NCBI GenBank assembly: GCA_963802375.1 | Contig: CAWDIJ010000016.1 | Span: 1-27,853, forward strand | Length of the DNA stretch: 27,853 bases | Direction: 5' to 3' | DNA from: JACDAN01 sp963802375 | Lineage (GTDB): Bacteria > Actinomycetota > Thermoleophilia > Gaiellales > Gaiellaceae | Position numbers and translations under genes: made by a program | The notes under the pieces: generated by a model | Database searches by the model: none | What the model saw: the letters and a program-made list of their open reading frames with translations, nothing else | Told to the model about the DNA's origin: nothing | Shown: piece by piece, positions 15,784 to 23,009 of the stretch | Position numbering within the stretch: the first letter of the stretch is position 1 | Layout of the letters: the number at the start of each line of letters is the position of its first letter

Positions 15784-16902
15784 GTGACCCGCCTCGACTG
15801 GATCATCCTCGCGGTCGTCGCAGGCACGGCGCTCCTCGGCCTGTGGCAGGGACTGACGCTCAGCGTGCTCTCCGCCGCGGGCGTCGTAGTCGGGGCGCTC
15901 GTCGGTGCACGACTGGCTCCGCACATGCTGGCGGACGGCTCGGAATCGCCGTACACACCGCTCGTCGCGCTGATCGGGGCCGCCGTCGGCGCGATCGTGA
16001 TGGAGGTGATCGCCTCGTCGGTCGGGGTGACGATCAAGCAGCGGCTCCGTGCCAGCCCGCTCCGCCTTGTGGACGCAGCCGGCGGCCTCGCGTTCGGCGT
16101 CGTGATCGGCTTCGCCGTCATCTGGATCCTCGCGGCCGTCGCGCTGCAGCTTCCCGGGCAGGTCGAGCTCCGGCGGGACGTGCAGCGCTCCGTGGTCGTC
16201 CAGGAGCTCAACGAGCTGCTTCCGCCGCGCGACGTGCTGAATGCGCTGGCGCGCGTCGATCCGTTTCCGTCGATCACGGGGCCGCTGCCGGCGGTCGACC
16301 CGCCGGACCGGCAGATCGCCCGCGATCCGGAGGTCCGCACCGCACTGTCGAGCGTGGTCCGCATCCTGGGAACGGCGTGCGGGCTCGGGATCTCCGGCTC
16401 CGGCTGGGTCGCAGGCCCGAACCTCGTCGTGACCAACGCGCACGTGGTCGCCGGTCAGACGGACACGTCTGCGGACGGCAGGTCGGCAGTCGCCGTTGCC
16501 TTCGACCCGCGTAACGACGTCGCGGTCCTGCGGGTCGACGGACTGAGCCGCCAGCCGCTCGTACTGTCCGAGGCATCGCAAGGGACGCCGGTCGCGATCG
16601 CCGGCTATCCGGAGAACGGCCCGCTGAGGGCGACTCCGGGGCGAGCGGGTGGGACCGCGACGGTGCTGAGCGAGGACGCGTACGGCCGCGGGCCCGTCAC
16701 GCGGCGGATCACCAGCTTCCGCGGCCGTGTGCGGCGCGGGAACTCGGGCGGCCCGCTGCTCGACGCCGACGGCCGCGTGGTCGGCACCGTCTTCGCGTCG
16801 CGAACCGGCAGCGCAGCCGGCTACGCCGTGCCGACCGACGTCGTTCGCGAGGCGCTCGAAAGCGCCCGTGGCCCGGTCTCCACCGGCGAGTGTGCCTCCT
16901 AG
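15784..16902 (+). CDS. MarP-like membrane-anchored trypsin-like serine protease, 372 aa
   Basis: The N-terminal ~160 residues are a CvpA/colicin-V-production-type domain with four membrane helices (LDWIILAVVAGTALLGLW, LSAAGVVVGALVGARLA, LVALIGAAVGAIVMEVIA, GLAFGVVIGFAVIWILAAV). A periplasmic chymotrypsin-fold protease follows. The catalytic triad is readable: His220 in VVTNAHVVAG, Asp245 in DPRNDVAVLRVDGL and Ser321 in RRGNSGGPLLD. This architecture is that of Mycobacterium tuberculosis MarP (Rv3671c), needed for acid and oxidative-stress resistance through periplasmic proteolysis. The start is a GTG at 15784, divergent from the NTF2-like gene. Its TAG overlaps the stop codon of the convergent methionine-pathway gene in a shared CTAG at 16899-16902. 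Confidence 0.92.
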   Translation: MTRLDWIILAVVAGTALLGLWQGLTLSVLSAAGVVVGALVGARLAPHMLADGSESPYTPLVALIGAAVGAIVMEVIASSVGVTIKQRLRASPLRLVDAAGGLAFGVVIGFAVIWILAAVALQLPGQVELRRDVQRSVVVQELNELLPPRDVLNALARVDPFPSITGPLPAVDPPDRQIARDPEVRTALSSVVRILGTACGLGISGSGWVAGPNLVVTNAHVVAGQTDTSADGRSAVAVAFDPRNDVAVLRVDGLSRQPLVLSEASQGTPVAIAGYPENGPLRATPGRAGGTATVLSEDAYGRGPVTRRITSFRGRVRRGNSGGPLLDADGRVVGTVFASRTGSAAGYAVPTDVVREALESARGPVSTGECAS

Positions 16903-18719
16903 GCGGCGTCGGCGAGGAGCTCGAGGATCCCGAGCGGGCGCCGGAACGGGGCCACGAGGTACACGCCTTCCGCGCGGCTCCGTGAAGCCTCGACGAGCTC
17001 GCGCGCCAGCTCCATCCCGACCTTCGGCCCGTCTGGACCCGCATCCCGCAGGGCCTCCTGCACGTGATCCGGGACGACGATGCCCGGCACCTCGTTGTGC
17101 AGCCGGAGCGCCAGCGGATGGCTCCAGACGGGGAAGACGCCGACCAGCACCGGGATCGGCGACGGCCCGCCGAAGCGGTCGAAGAACCGGTCGAGCAACT
17201 CGAGGTCGAAGATGATCTGCGTCATCGCGAAGTCGGCACCGGCGTCGAGCTTGCGGCGGTAGCGCTCGACCTCGACGTCCAGGTCGTCCGCGGTCGGGTT
17301 CAGCGCCACGCCGGTGAAGAACGAGGTCGCGGCGTCGATCGAGCGCCCGTTGTAGTCCTCGCCGCGGTTCAGCTGTGAGATCAGCTGCGTGAGCCCGATC
17401 GCGTCCACCTCGTAGACGCCGCTCGAGCCGGGATAGTCGCCGACTTCGGGCGGATCGCCGGTGACGGCGAGGATGTTCCGAATCCCTTCCGCGTGCGCAC
17501 CGAGCAGCTGGGACTCCAGCCCCAGGACGGTCGCGTCACGCGTCGTCAGGTGCGGGATCGTCTCGATTGCGGTCGAGCGCTCGATTGCGATGGAGAGCAT
17601 CAGCGCGCTCATCCCCGCTCGCGCCGTTGCGTTGTCGTTGATGTCCACGAAGGAGGCACCGCCGTCCTCGAGCGCCGCCGCGATCTCCAGCATCCCGCGG
17701 TGGTTGCCGCCGAGCGGCGGGTCGAGCTGGACGGAGGTGACCCACTGGCCCTCGCGGAACATGCGCGCGAGCCTGGTGTCCTCCGCCTGCTCGACGATCG
17801 AGAGCGTCACCTCGCGCTCCTGGATCACGAGCGGGGAGGACGCCGTTCGCTGCTCCTTCACGGCTGCGGCGATCGCCCGGATCTCGGTCGGCGTCGTGCC
17901 ACAGCACCCGCCGATGATCTTCGCGCCGAGGTCGCGTGCGTGCGCGGCGAAGTCGGCGAAGTAGTCGGGCGTCGCATGCGGGAAGACGACGCGGCTCCCG
18001 GCGAGGCTGGCCAGGCCCATGTTCGGCATGGCCGCGAGCGCGAGCGCTCCATCCGCGTCGTGCATCTCGTTCAGCGCCGTCAGCGCCGCATGGACGCCCG
18101 CGCCGTGGTTCGCGCCGACCGCCGCAAGTCCGCCTTCCGACAGCGCCTCGACGGCCCTCCTCGCGGTGACGCCGCCGAGCGTCTCCCCTTGCTCGTCGAA
18201 GGTGAGCATCGCCACGATCGGGAGCGACGAGATGCTGCGCACGGCCTCGAGTGCGGCCAGCAGCTCGTCGAGCTCGAAGAACGTCTCGACCAGGAACAGG
18301 TCGACTCCCCGGGCTTGAAGCGCGCTCGCCTGCTCCGCGAAGATCTCGCGGCGCTCGTCCTGCGCACTGCCGTGGTCGCCGAGCGGGCCGATCGAGCCGC
18401 CGATATAGATGTCGCGGCCGGAGATCTCCCGCGCCTCGCGTGCCAGCTTCGCCCCCGCGCTGTTGATCGCCTCCACCTGGTCGTCGAGCCGGTGCGCGGC
18501 CAGCTTCCGGCGGTTGGCTCCGAACGTGTTCGTCTCGATCAGGTCGGCGCCGGCGTTGATGAAGCTGACGTGAAGCGATACCACCGTCTCCGGTGAGCTG
18601 AGGTTCGCCTCCTCAGGAAACCTCAGACGGGGGACGGCCCCGGAGATCAGGGTGCCCATTCCGCCGTCCGCCACGACAATGGGCCCGTTTTGCAGGCGTT
18701 TTTCGAACGGGGTCGCCAT
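16899..18719 (-). CDS. Bifunctional homocysteine S-methyltransferase / methylenetetrahydrofolate reductase, 606 aa
   Basis: Residues 1-~290 form a homocysteine S-methyltransferase barrel (VVADGGMGTLISG, ADLIETNTFGANRRKL, IGGSIGPLGD). The zinc-binding GGCCGTTPTEI lies at 270-279 with Cys272/Cys273. Residues ~320-606 form a MetF-type FAD-dependent reductase: VTSVQLDPPLGG, VDINDN, the substrate/FAD loop ILAVTGDPP, and ADFAMTQIIFD. The fusion (as in Bacillus YitJ) reduces CH2-THF and transfers a methyl group to homocysteine for methionine synthesis. The usual third zinc ligand, the Cys of the 'G.NC' motif, is His here (VGANHG, His205). I chose ATG 18719; a GTG at 18728 is in frame but less likely. 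No S-box or cobalamin riboswitch pattern could be recognised in the leader. Confidence 0.93.
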   Translation of the reverse strand: MATPFEKRLQNGPIVVADGGMGTLISGAVPRLRFPEEANLSSPETVVSLHVSFINAGADLIETNTFGANRRKLAAHRLDDQVEAINSAGAKLAREAREISGRDIYIGGSIGPLGDHGSAQDERREIFAEQASALQARGVDLFLVETFFELDELLAALEAVRSISSLPIVAMLTFDEQGETLGGVTARRAVEALSEGGLAAVGANHGAGVHAALTALNEMHDADGALALAAMPNMGLASLAGSRVVFPHATPDYFADFAAHARDLGAKIIGGCCGTTPTEIRAIAAAVKEQRTASSPLVIQEREVTLSIVEQAEDTRLARMFREGQWVTSVQLDPPLGGNHRGMLEIAAALEDGGASFVDINDNATARAGMSALMLSIAIERSTAIETIPHLTTRDATVLGLESQLLGAHAEGIRNILAVTGDPPEVGDYPGSSGVYEVDAIGLTQLISQLNRGEDYNGRSIDAATSFFTGVALNPTADDLDVEVERYRRKLDAGADFAMTQIIFDLELLDRFFDRFGGPSPIPVLVGVFPVWSHPLALRLHNEVPGIVVPDHVQEALRDAGPDGPKVGMELARELVEASRSRAEGVYLVAPFRRPLGILELLADAA

Positions 18720-18848
18720 GGATCCCACTCTACGCCGATCCGGGCCGGGCGGTCATCTCGCGGGGAAGTTAGTGAAGCGGCGTAGTCAACCGCCAAAGGG
18801 TGATGGATCAACCGACCGCTCGTGCCCGAAAGTGCTTGTAACCGATGC

Positions 18849-18916
18849 GGGCCCGATGCGGCGGGGCCTGGTCGGACAAAGACCGAGAGGGCCCGTTGCG
18901 GCGGGGCCGGCTCGGA
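18849..18916 (+). repeat. Two tandem 28-nt hairpin-forming repeats (possible part of an unannotated small RNA)
   Basis: Copies at 18849-18876 and 18889-18916 agree at 25 of 28 positions with a 40-nt period. Both start gggcccg, continue tgcggcggggcc and end tcgga. Each can fold ggccc-N9-gggcc. A T-tailed terminator follows 30 bases later on the same strand, yet no protein gene lies upstream on the plus strand. A non-coding RNA of roughly 150-220 nt is therefore a reasonable reading. The repeats also lie in the 5' leader of the minus-strand HMT-MTHFR gene, so a leader role is the alternative. Confidence 0.45.
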
Positions 18917-18945
18917 GACTCATAGCGGCTCTCTTCTCGAGAGAA

Positions 18946-18983
18946 TCAGGCGAGGCCGGGCGGCGGCCTCGCCTGAGTTTTTT
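18946..18983 (+). terminator. Strong intrinsic terminator without an upstream protein gene
   Basis: A 12-bp perfect stem (tcaggcgaggcc pairing with ggcctcgcctga), a 7-nt loop gggcggc and a run of six T after the stem: a textbook factor-independent terminator on the plus strand. The nearest plus-strand gene upstream ends at 16902, behind the 1.8-kb antisense HMT-MTHFR gene. It may therefore end a small RNA starting within 18730-18850. It could also work in reverse for the SDR gene, but its T-like tract on that side (ttctctc) is weaker. Confidence 0.85.
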
Positions 18984-19075
18984 CCTTGGGCGCTTCGCGC
19001 CTCATTTCGCCGGGAGTCTCGCGAGTCGCTGCGGCGCCCCCGTGGGCGCGCCATCTCTTTGTCCCATTCGGCCAG

Positions 19076-19096
19076 GTCCGGTGCCTGGCACCGGAC
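19076..19096. repeat. Perfect 21-nt palindrome downstream of the SDR gene
   Basis: Arms gtccggtgcc and ggcaccggac flank a single T. It sits seven bases past the stop of the minus-strand SDR gene, where it may act as a terminator hairpin or be one copy of a dispersed REP-like palindrome. The core ggtgcctggcacc is a motif I recall as recurrent in several bacterial genomes; I cannot check this here. Confidence 0.65.
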
Positions 19097-19102
19097 ACGT
19101 CC

Positions 19103-19853
19103 CTAGTGGATCGTGCGGCCCTCCATGCCGCCTGCGACGACCAGGATCTGGCCGGTGACGTGGCCCGAGAGCTCGTCGGAGCTGAGGACCACCACCTGCC
19201 GGGCCACGTCCTCGGGCGTCGCGACCTTGCGGAGCGCCATCGTCCGCGTGACTCGGTCGATCACCTCCGGATCGTCGACCTCCGGTCGCGCCATCGGGGT
19301 CTTCGTCCAGCCCGGGCACACGCAATTGACCCGCGCGGCTGGCGCGATTCGGACGATCTCGTTCTTCAGGCTCAGCAGGAACCCGTAGGTGACCGCCGAT
19401 TTCGCCGCCGCGTAGTCGGCGTGGCCTGCCTCGCCGAAGATCCCCGCCGTGGAGCCGACCAGGACGAGGCTTCCGTGGCCGGTGCGCTCGACCGAGCGGA
19501 GGAACCCGCGGGCCGTCAGGAAGGTCGCGGTCAGGTTCTGGCGCAACGTCTGCTCCCAGCGCTCGAGCGGGAGCGACCAGACCGGGACGTCCTCCGACGG
19601 CCAGACGCCGGCGACCGCGGCGCATGCGTCCAGCTCGCCCGCCTCCTCGAACATCCGCTCGGCCTCGTCCTCCCGGGTCAGGTCAGCCTGCACCAGCCGG
19701 ACGTCGCCGAGCGCCGTCCGCGCGTTCGCGGCCCCGGTAGTAATGCGCGACGACCTCGGCTCCCTCAGCCAGGAACGCTGCCACGCACGCGGAGCCGATC
19801 CCTCCCGACGCACCGGTCACCAGGACACGCTTGCCGCGCAGGCCGGTTTCCAC
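19103..19853 (-). pseudogene. Short-chain dehydrogenase/reductase, interrupted by one frameshift
   Basis: The probable start is the GTG at 19853: METGLRGKRVLVTGASGGIG, the Rossmann TGxxxGxG motif, then SACVAAFLAEGAEVVAHYYRG. This frame breaks near 19735. The neighbouring minus frame continues with NARTALGDVRLVQADLTRED and runs to the stop at 19103. It carries the rest of the SDR fold: LDACAAVAGVWP, WEQTLRQNLTATFLTARGFL, GSLVLVGSTAGIFG, the catalytic YAAAK and the VNCVCPGWTKTPM loop, ending in VTGQILVVAGG. Corrected length is about 250 residues, the norm for 3-oxoacyl-ACP-reductase-like SDRs. The break is in a C/G-rich run (gcggccccggtag), so a sequencing indel is plausible; otherwise the gene is a recent pseudogene. 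It is divergent from the M55 peptidase gene with 17 bases between. Confidence 0.88.
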
Positions 19854-19870
19854 ATGGTGAAACTACCGCC

Positions 19871-20695
19871 ATGCGCGTTCACATCATCAGCGATATGGAG
19901 GGAGTCGCCGGAATCGTCCGCCCGGAGCAGACACTCGGCGGCCACGAGATGTACGAGGAGGGTCGCAAGCTCTACACGGAGGAGATCAACGCCGCCGTCC
20001 GGGGCGCGAAGGCCGCAGGGGCCAAGGAGATCGTCGTCATGGACCACCACGGCGCAGGCAAGGCCTGGAGCTTCAACTCCCTCGTGCACGACATGCTCGA
20101 CCCCGCCTGCGAGTACGTCGTCCAGTCCAGCTGGACGCAGTACACGGAGTTCCTCGAGGGAGGCTGCGACGCATGCCTCCTCGTCGGTATGCACGCCATG
20201 GCCGGCACGGCGGACGGGGTCATGAACCACACCGTGTCCGGCCGCGAGTGGCACAACCTCCGCTTCAACGGCGTCCTCGTGGGCGAGTCGGCCATCAATG
20301 CCGCGATGTGCGGGAACTGGGGGTGTCCCGTCCTGCTCGTCACCGGAGACGAGGCCGCCTGCCGCGAGGCCAAGCAGCTGCTCGGCGACGGACTGACCAC
20401 GGTCGCAGTGAAGAAAGGGCTTGGCTCCCGGGCGGCGCGAAACCTCGCCCCCCAGCTGGCCCGCGAGGTGATCGAGGAAGGCGCGCGGGACGCGCTCAAG
20501 GACCTGAGCGCCGTCCAGCCCTACGACCCCGGCCGCCCCGCCGAGATCGAGGTCGAGTTCGTCGGCACGGGCGAGGTCGAGAAGTACCGCGGCCGAGCCG
20601 GCGTCGACATCACGGACCCGCGGTCGATCGTCGTCCGCGCCGACGATTGGTGGACGGCGTGGCGCAACCTTTTCTTGGAGCCGTCCCTGCCCTGA
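19871..20695 (+). CDS. M55-family D-aminopeptidase (DppA-like), 274 aa
   Basis: MRVHIISDMEGVAGIV is the M55 start. The metal ligands known from Bacillus subtilis DppA can be placed: Asp8 and Glu10 in SDMEG, His60 in VVMDHHGAG, His108 in LVGMHAMAGT and Glu139 in VLVGESAIN. The conserved GVMNHT follows the HxMAG motif. The length is typical (about 270). The enzyme is a di-zinc peptidase that releases D-Ala or other N-terminal D-amino acids, probably recycling cell-wall peptides in the cytoplasm; there is no signal peptide. ATG 19871 has no Shine-Dalgarno sequence and is only 17 bases from the divergent SDR start, so a leaderless mRNA is likely. The sigma factor gene starts 16 bases after its stop, on the same strand. 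Confidence 0.93.
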   Translation: MRVHIISDMEGVAGIVRPEQTLGGHEMYEEGRKLYTEEINAAVRGAKAAGAKEIVVMDHHGAGKAWSFNSLVHDMLDPACEYVVQSSWTQYTEFLEGGCDACLLVGMHAMAGTADGVMNHTVSGREWHNLRFNGVLVGESAINAAMCGNWGCPVLLVTGDEAACREAKQLLGDGLTTVAVKKGLGSRAARNLAPQLAREVIEEGARDALKDLSAVQPYDPGRPAEIEVEFVGTGEVEKYRGRAGVDITDPRSIVVRADDWWTAWRNLFLEPSLP

Positions 20696-20711
20696 TCGTA
20701 AGCTATGGCTG

Positions 20712-21284
20712 ATGGATGCGGTTCAGGCGATGGGGCTGCGCGTGGAGCTGACCGACGCTCAGCTGGTCGCCCGATGCCGTACCGGCGACCACGAGGCCTG
20801 GCGTGAGCTGGTCGACCGCTTCTCCCGTTACGTCTACGCGATCGCCGTTCAGGGTTTCAAGCTTCCCGAGCACGATGCGGAAGACGTTTTCCAGGAGGTG
20901 TTCACGCGTGCGTACGAGCACCTGCACAAGCTCCGGGACGACGAAGCGATTCGTCCCTGGCTGGCGCAGCTCACCCGGCGGCTGTGCATCGACCGGCTGA
21001 GGGCCGGCTCGACCGAACAGCTCGACGAGGACGTCGAGATCGCGGACGCCGACGACACGATTGCGAGGCTGGACGAGTTCCTCGCCGTGCACGAGGCTCT
21101 CTCGGCTCTCCCGGACAACTGTCAGGAGATCCTCGATCGCTTCTTCGCCCGGGACGAGAGCTATCACACGATCGGCGACGCCCTGGAGATCCCCTCTGGC
21201 ACGATCGCGAGCCGGATCTCCCGCTGCCTGACCAAATTGCGGGTCGAGATGGAGGGAAGAAACCATGGCGCTCCCTCGTCTTGA
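20712..21284 (+). CDS. ECF-type sigma-70 family RNA polymerase sigma factor, 190 aa
   Basis: Region 2 lies at about 15-95 (DAQLVARCRTGDHEAWRELVDRFS, the HDAEDVFQEVFTRAYEHL core and IRPWLAQLTRRLCIDRLR). Region 4 is at about 130-180 (LSALPDNCQEILDRFFARDESYHTIGDALEIPSGTIASRISRCLTKLR), an HTH that reads the -35 element. There is no region 1 or 3, so this is a group IV sigma factor, normally held by an anti-sigma factor. No classical membrane anti-sigma or zinc-finger protein is next to it. Instead an unrecognised 83-aa protein gene starts 15 bases downstream, followed by FTCD-like, subtilase and GAF genes. The start ATG lacks a clear ribosome binding site. GAF sensing, regulated proteolysis or the small protein may control it (inference). 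Confidence 0.92.
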   Translation: MDAVQAMGLRVELTDAQLVARCRTGDHEAWRELVDRFSRYVYAIAVQGFKLPEHDAEDVFQEVFTRAYEHLHKLRDDEAIRPWLAQLTRRLCIDRLRAGSTEQLDEDVEIADADDTIARLDEFLAVHEALSALPDNCQEILDRFFARDESYHTIGDALEIPSGTIASRISRCLTKLRVEMEGRNHGAPSS

Positions 21285-21299
21285 ATTTTGGTGACGCCT

Positions 21300-21551
21300 A
21301 TGCCCAGTTACGACGAAGAAAAGCTTGGTGAGATTTTGAGCGCGCTTCCCCCTGCGCCTGCAAGCTGGGTGAAGGCCGCGCAGGACATCCCGCTCGCCCA
21401 GCGGGGCCTCGAAGAGATCGTCGAGCGTGCCAACGCCGACGACGAATATCGCCGTCGCGTGATCGAAGATCCCGAGGCCGTCCTGGAGGAGGCCGACGTG
21501 GTCGCGCACGCCGAGACGATCGAGATCCTGCGCCGCCGGCTCGACAAGTAG
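21300..21551 (+). CDS. Small acidic helical protein, 83 aa (candidate sigma-factor partner)
   Basis: Starts MPSYDEEKLGEILSALPPAP and has a short ASWVKAAQDIP linker. Then come RGLEEIVERANADDEYRRRV and IEDPEAVLEEADV, ending in a helix with EILRRRLDK. It is soluble, Cys-free, with no signal peptide or membrane segment. The 'A..D..YR.R.I.DPEAVL.EA' stretch resembles the helix that NHLP/Franean-type RiPP leader peptides share with nitrile hydratase alpha ('D..FR.RLL.DP.A.L'). The tail after it lacks Cys, Ser or Gly-rich core residues, so a RiPP precursor is not favoured. A position directly behind an ECF sigma gene suggests an anti-sigma or adaptor role. I do not recognise a named family. ATG 21300 is chosen over an in-frame TTG at 21288; it has no ribosome binding site of its own. 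Confidence 0.75.
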   Translation: MPSYDEEKLGEILSALPPAPASWVKAAQDIPLAQRGLEEIVERANADDEYRRRVIEDPEAVLEEADVVAHAETIEILRRRLDK

Positions 21552-21566
21552 CGCACAATCCAGCCC

Positions 21567-22163
21567 GTGGCAGCCACGGGCGATCTTCTCGATCTCTCCC
21601 TGCGCGATTTCCTCGAGGCGGTGGCCTCCGAAGATCCGACGCCCGGCGGCGGCACGGCTGCCGCGCTGGCCGTGGCGATCTCCGCCGGGTTGACAACGAT
21701 GGTCGCTCGCGCATCGGGCGACTGGCCCGAGGCGGGCTCGGCCGTGGCACAGGCGGAGCGCATCCGGAAACGGATCGCACCGCTCGCACAGCGCGACGCC
21801 GAGGCCTACGAGGAAGCGCTCGTGTCCATGACGCTGCCCGAGCGCGTCGAGCCCACCGTCCGCGACATGACCGTCGGCGCTGCGCTGTGGCGCGCGGCCG
21901 AGGTGCCGATGGCGATCGCGGAGGCGGGAGCCGACGCTGCCTGCCTGGCCTCCCTCGTCGCCGACCGAGGCACGCAGGCTCGCCGTGCGGACGCCGTCGC
22001 CGCGGCGCTGCTGGCAGAGGCCGCTACGTGGGCCGCCGCCGGCCTCGTCAAGGTGAACCTCACGATCACTGCCGAAGACAGGCGGACGGAGCAGGCCAGG
22101 AGGCTGGCCGAGACCGCCTCGAGCGCCGCCCGCCAGGCCGTTAAAACACTGGGCGCGGCGTAA
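21567..22163 (+). CDS. Cyclodeaminase/cyclohydrolase family protein (FTCD C-terminal-like), 198 aa
   Basis: GTG 21567, 15 bases after the previous stop. FLEAVASEDPTPGGGTAAALAVAISAGL carries the PTPGGG hallmark of the FTCD-C/FchA family. The rest is an Ala-rich all-helical bundle (MVARASGDWPEAGSAV, IAPLAQRDAEAYEEAL, EVPMAIAEAGADAACLASLVADRG, AATWAAAGLVKVNLTI), the family's length and fold. Related enzymes release ammonia from formimino-THF or hydrolyse methenyl-THF in one-carbon metabolism. No histidine-degradation or folate gene is adjacent; the closest C1 gene is the HMT-MTHFR fusion 3 kb away. Membership in the sigma/subtilase cluster suggests a non-standard role, but activity cannot be judged from sequence alone. 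Confidence 0.88.
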   Translation: MAATGDLLDLSLRDFLEAVASEDPTPGGGTAAALAVAISAGLTTMVARASGDWPEAGSAVAQAERIRKRIAPLAQRDAEAYEEALVSMTLPERVEPTVRDMTVGAALWRAAEVPMAIAEAGADAACLASLVADRGTQARRADAVAAALLAEAATWAAAGLVKVNLTITAEDRRTEQARRLAETASSAARQAVKTLGAA

Positions 22164-22172
22164 CATCGGTCT

Positions 22173-23009
22173 ATGGCCGAGCCGGCACCAGAGCGTCCGC
22201 TCCCGGCGTGGAGCCTCCCCGCAGGGACCGCAGAGTCCCTCGAGCTGCCCACGGAGTGGCCCGGCCGGGTCACCCGTGAGTGGGCGTGGGGCGGGTCGAC
22301 CGGCAAGGGCGTGAAGGTCTGCATCCTCGACAGTGGGATCGAGGTCGACCATCCCGACGTCGGCGAGCTCGCGGGCGCAGTCGCGGTCGAGGTGGGGGAG
22401 GGCGACGAGATCACGGTCGTCGACGACGTCGAGGGGGATCTCTGCGGCCACGGAACGGCCTGCGCCGGGATCGTCCGCTCGATTGCCAAGGACTGCGAGC
22501 TCTTCAGCGTCCGCGTCCTCGGCGCCGGGTTCACGGGCAGCGGGACGGCCCTCCTCGGCGGCCTTCGCTGGGCCGTTGAGCAGGGCTTCGACGTGATCAA
22601 CATGAGCCTGTCGACGACGAAGAGTCAGTTCGCCGGCCTGCTCCACGAGGTCGCCGACCTCGCGTACTTCCGCCGGGCCGTGCTCGTCGCGTCGGCGCAC
22701 AACATGCCGGTCGAGAGCTACCCGTGGCGCTTCTCGTCCGTGATCTCGGTAGGCAGCCACGAGGAGCCGGAGGCCCAGACCTTCTACTACAACCCCAGCC
22801 CGCCGGTGGAGTTCTTCGCGCGCGGTGTCGACGTCGAGGTCGCGTGGCTCGGCAAGGCCAGAGCTCGTTCGACGGGGAACAGCTTCGCGACCCCGCACAT
22901 GACCGGCATCTGCGCGCTCATCCTGGGCAAGCACCCGGAGTTGACGCCGTTCCAGCTGAAGAGCGCGCTCTACCTCACGGCGAACAACGTGGAGGACCGC
23001 GATGACTGA
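22173..23009 (+). CDS. Subtilisin-like S8 serine peptidase without signal peptide, 278 aa
   Basis: An S8 catalytic core is complete: Asp53 in CILDSGIEVDHPD, His93 in GHGTACAGI, oxyanion Asn177 in VASAHNMPVESYP and Ser237 in STGNSFATPHMTG. The usual AAGN element is replaced by ASAHN. The first 40 residues (PERPLPAWSLPAGTAES...) show no signal peptide and are too short for a typical prodomain. The protein therefore probably acts in the cytoplasm or leaves by another route, unusual for S8 enzymes outside the intracellular subtilisin group. It lies nine bases after the FTCD-like gene, and its end overlaps the GAF gene by eight bases, implying tight co-expression. A cleavage target among the cluster's small protein or sigma factor is an inference. 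Confidence 0.92.
   Translation: MAEPAPERPLPAWSLPAGTAESLELPTEWPGRVTREWAWGGSTGKGVKVCILDSGIEVDHPDVGELAGAVAVEVGEGDEITVVDDVEGDLCGHGTACAGIVRSIAKDCELFSVRVLGAGFTGSGTALLGGLRWAVEQGFDVINMSLSTTKSQFAGLLHEVADLAYFRRAVLVASAHNMPVESYPWRFSSVISVGSHEEPEAQTFYYNPSPPVEFFARGVDVEVAWLGKARARSTGNSFATPHMTGICALILGKHPELTPFQLKSALYLTANNVEDRDD

Noticed and set aside
15760..16581. N-terminal extension of the NTF2-like frame into the MarP-like gene
   Set aside because: The extension is antisense to the MarP N-terminus and Arg/Asp-rich; the domain begins at ATG 15759.
18720..18990. S-box, SAH or cobalamin riboswitch in the HMT-MTHFR leader
   Set aside because: I looked for the conserved cores on the minus strand and found none. 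The orphan terminator faces the other strand.
21300..23009. RiPP biosynthesis cluster
   Set aside because: There is a leader-like helix and a peptidase, but no modification enzyme (YcaO, radical SAM, lanthionine synthetase) and no core-like tail.
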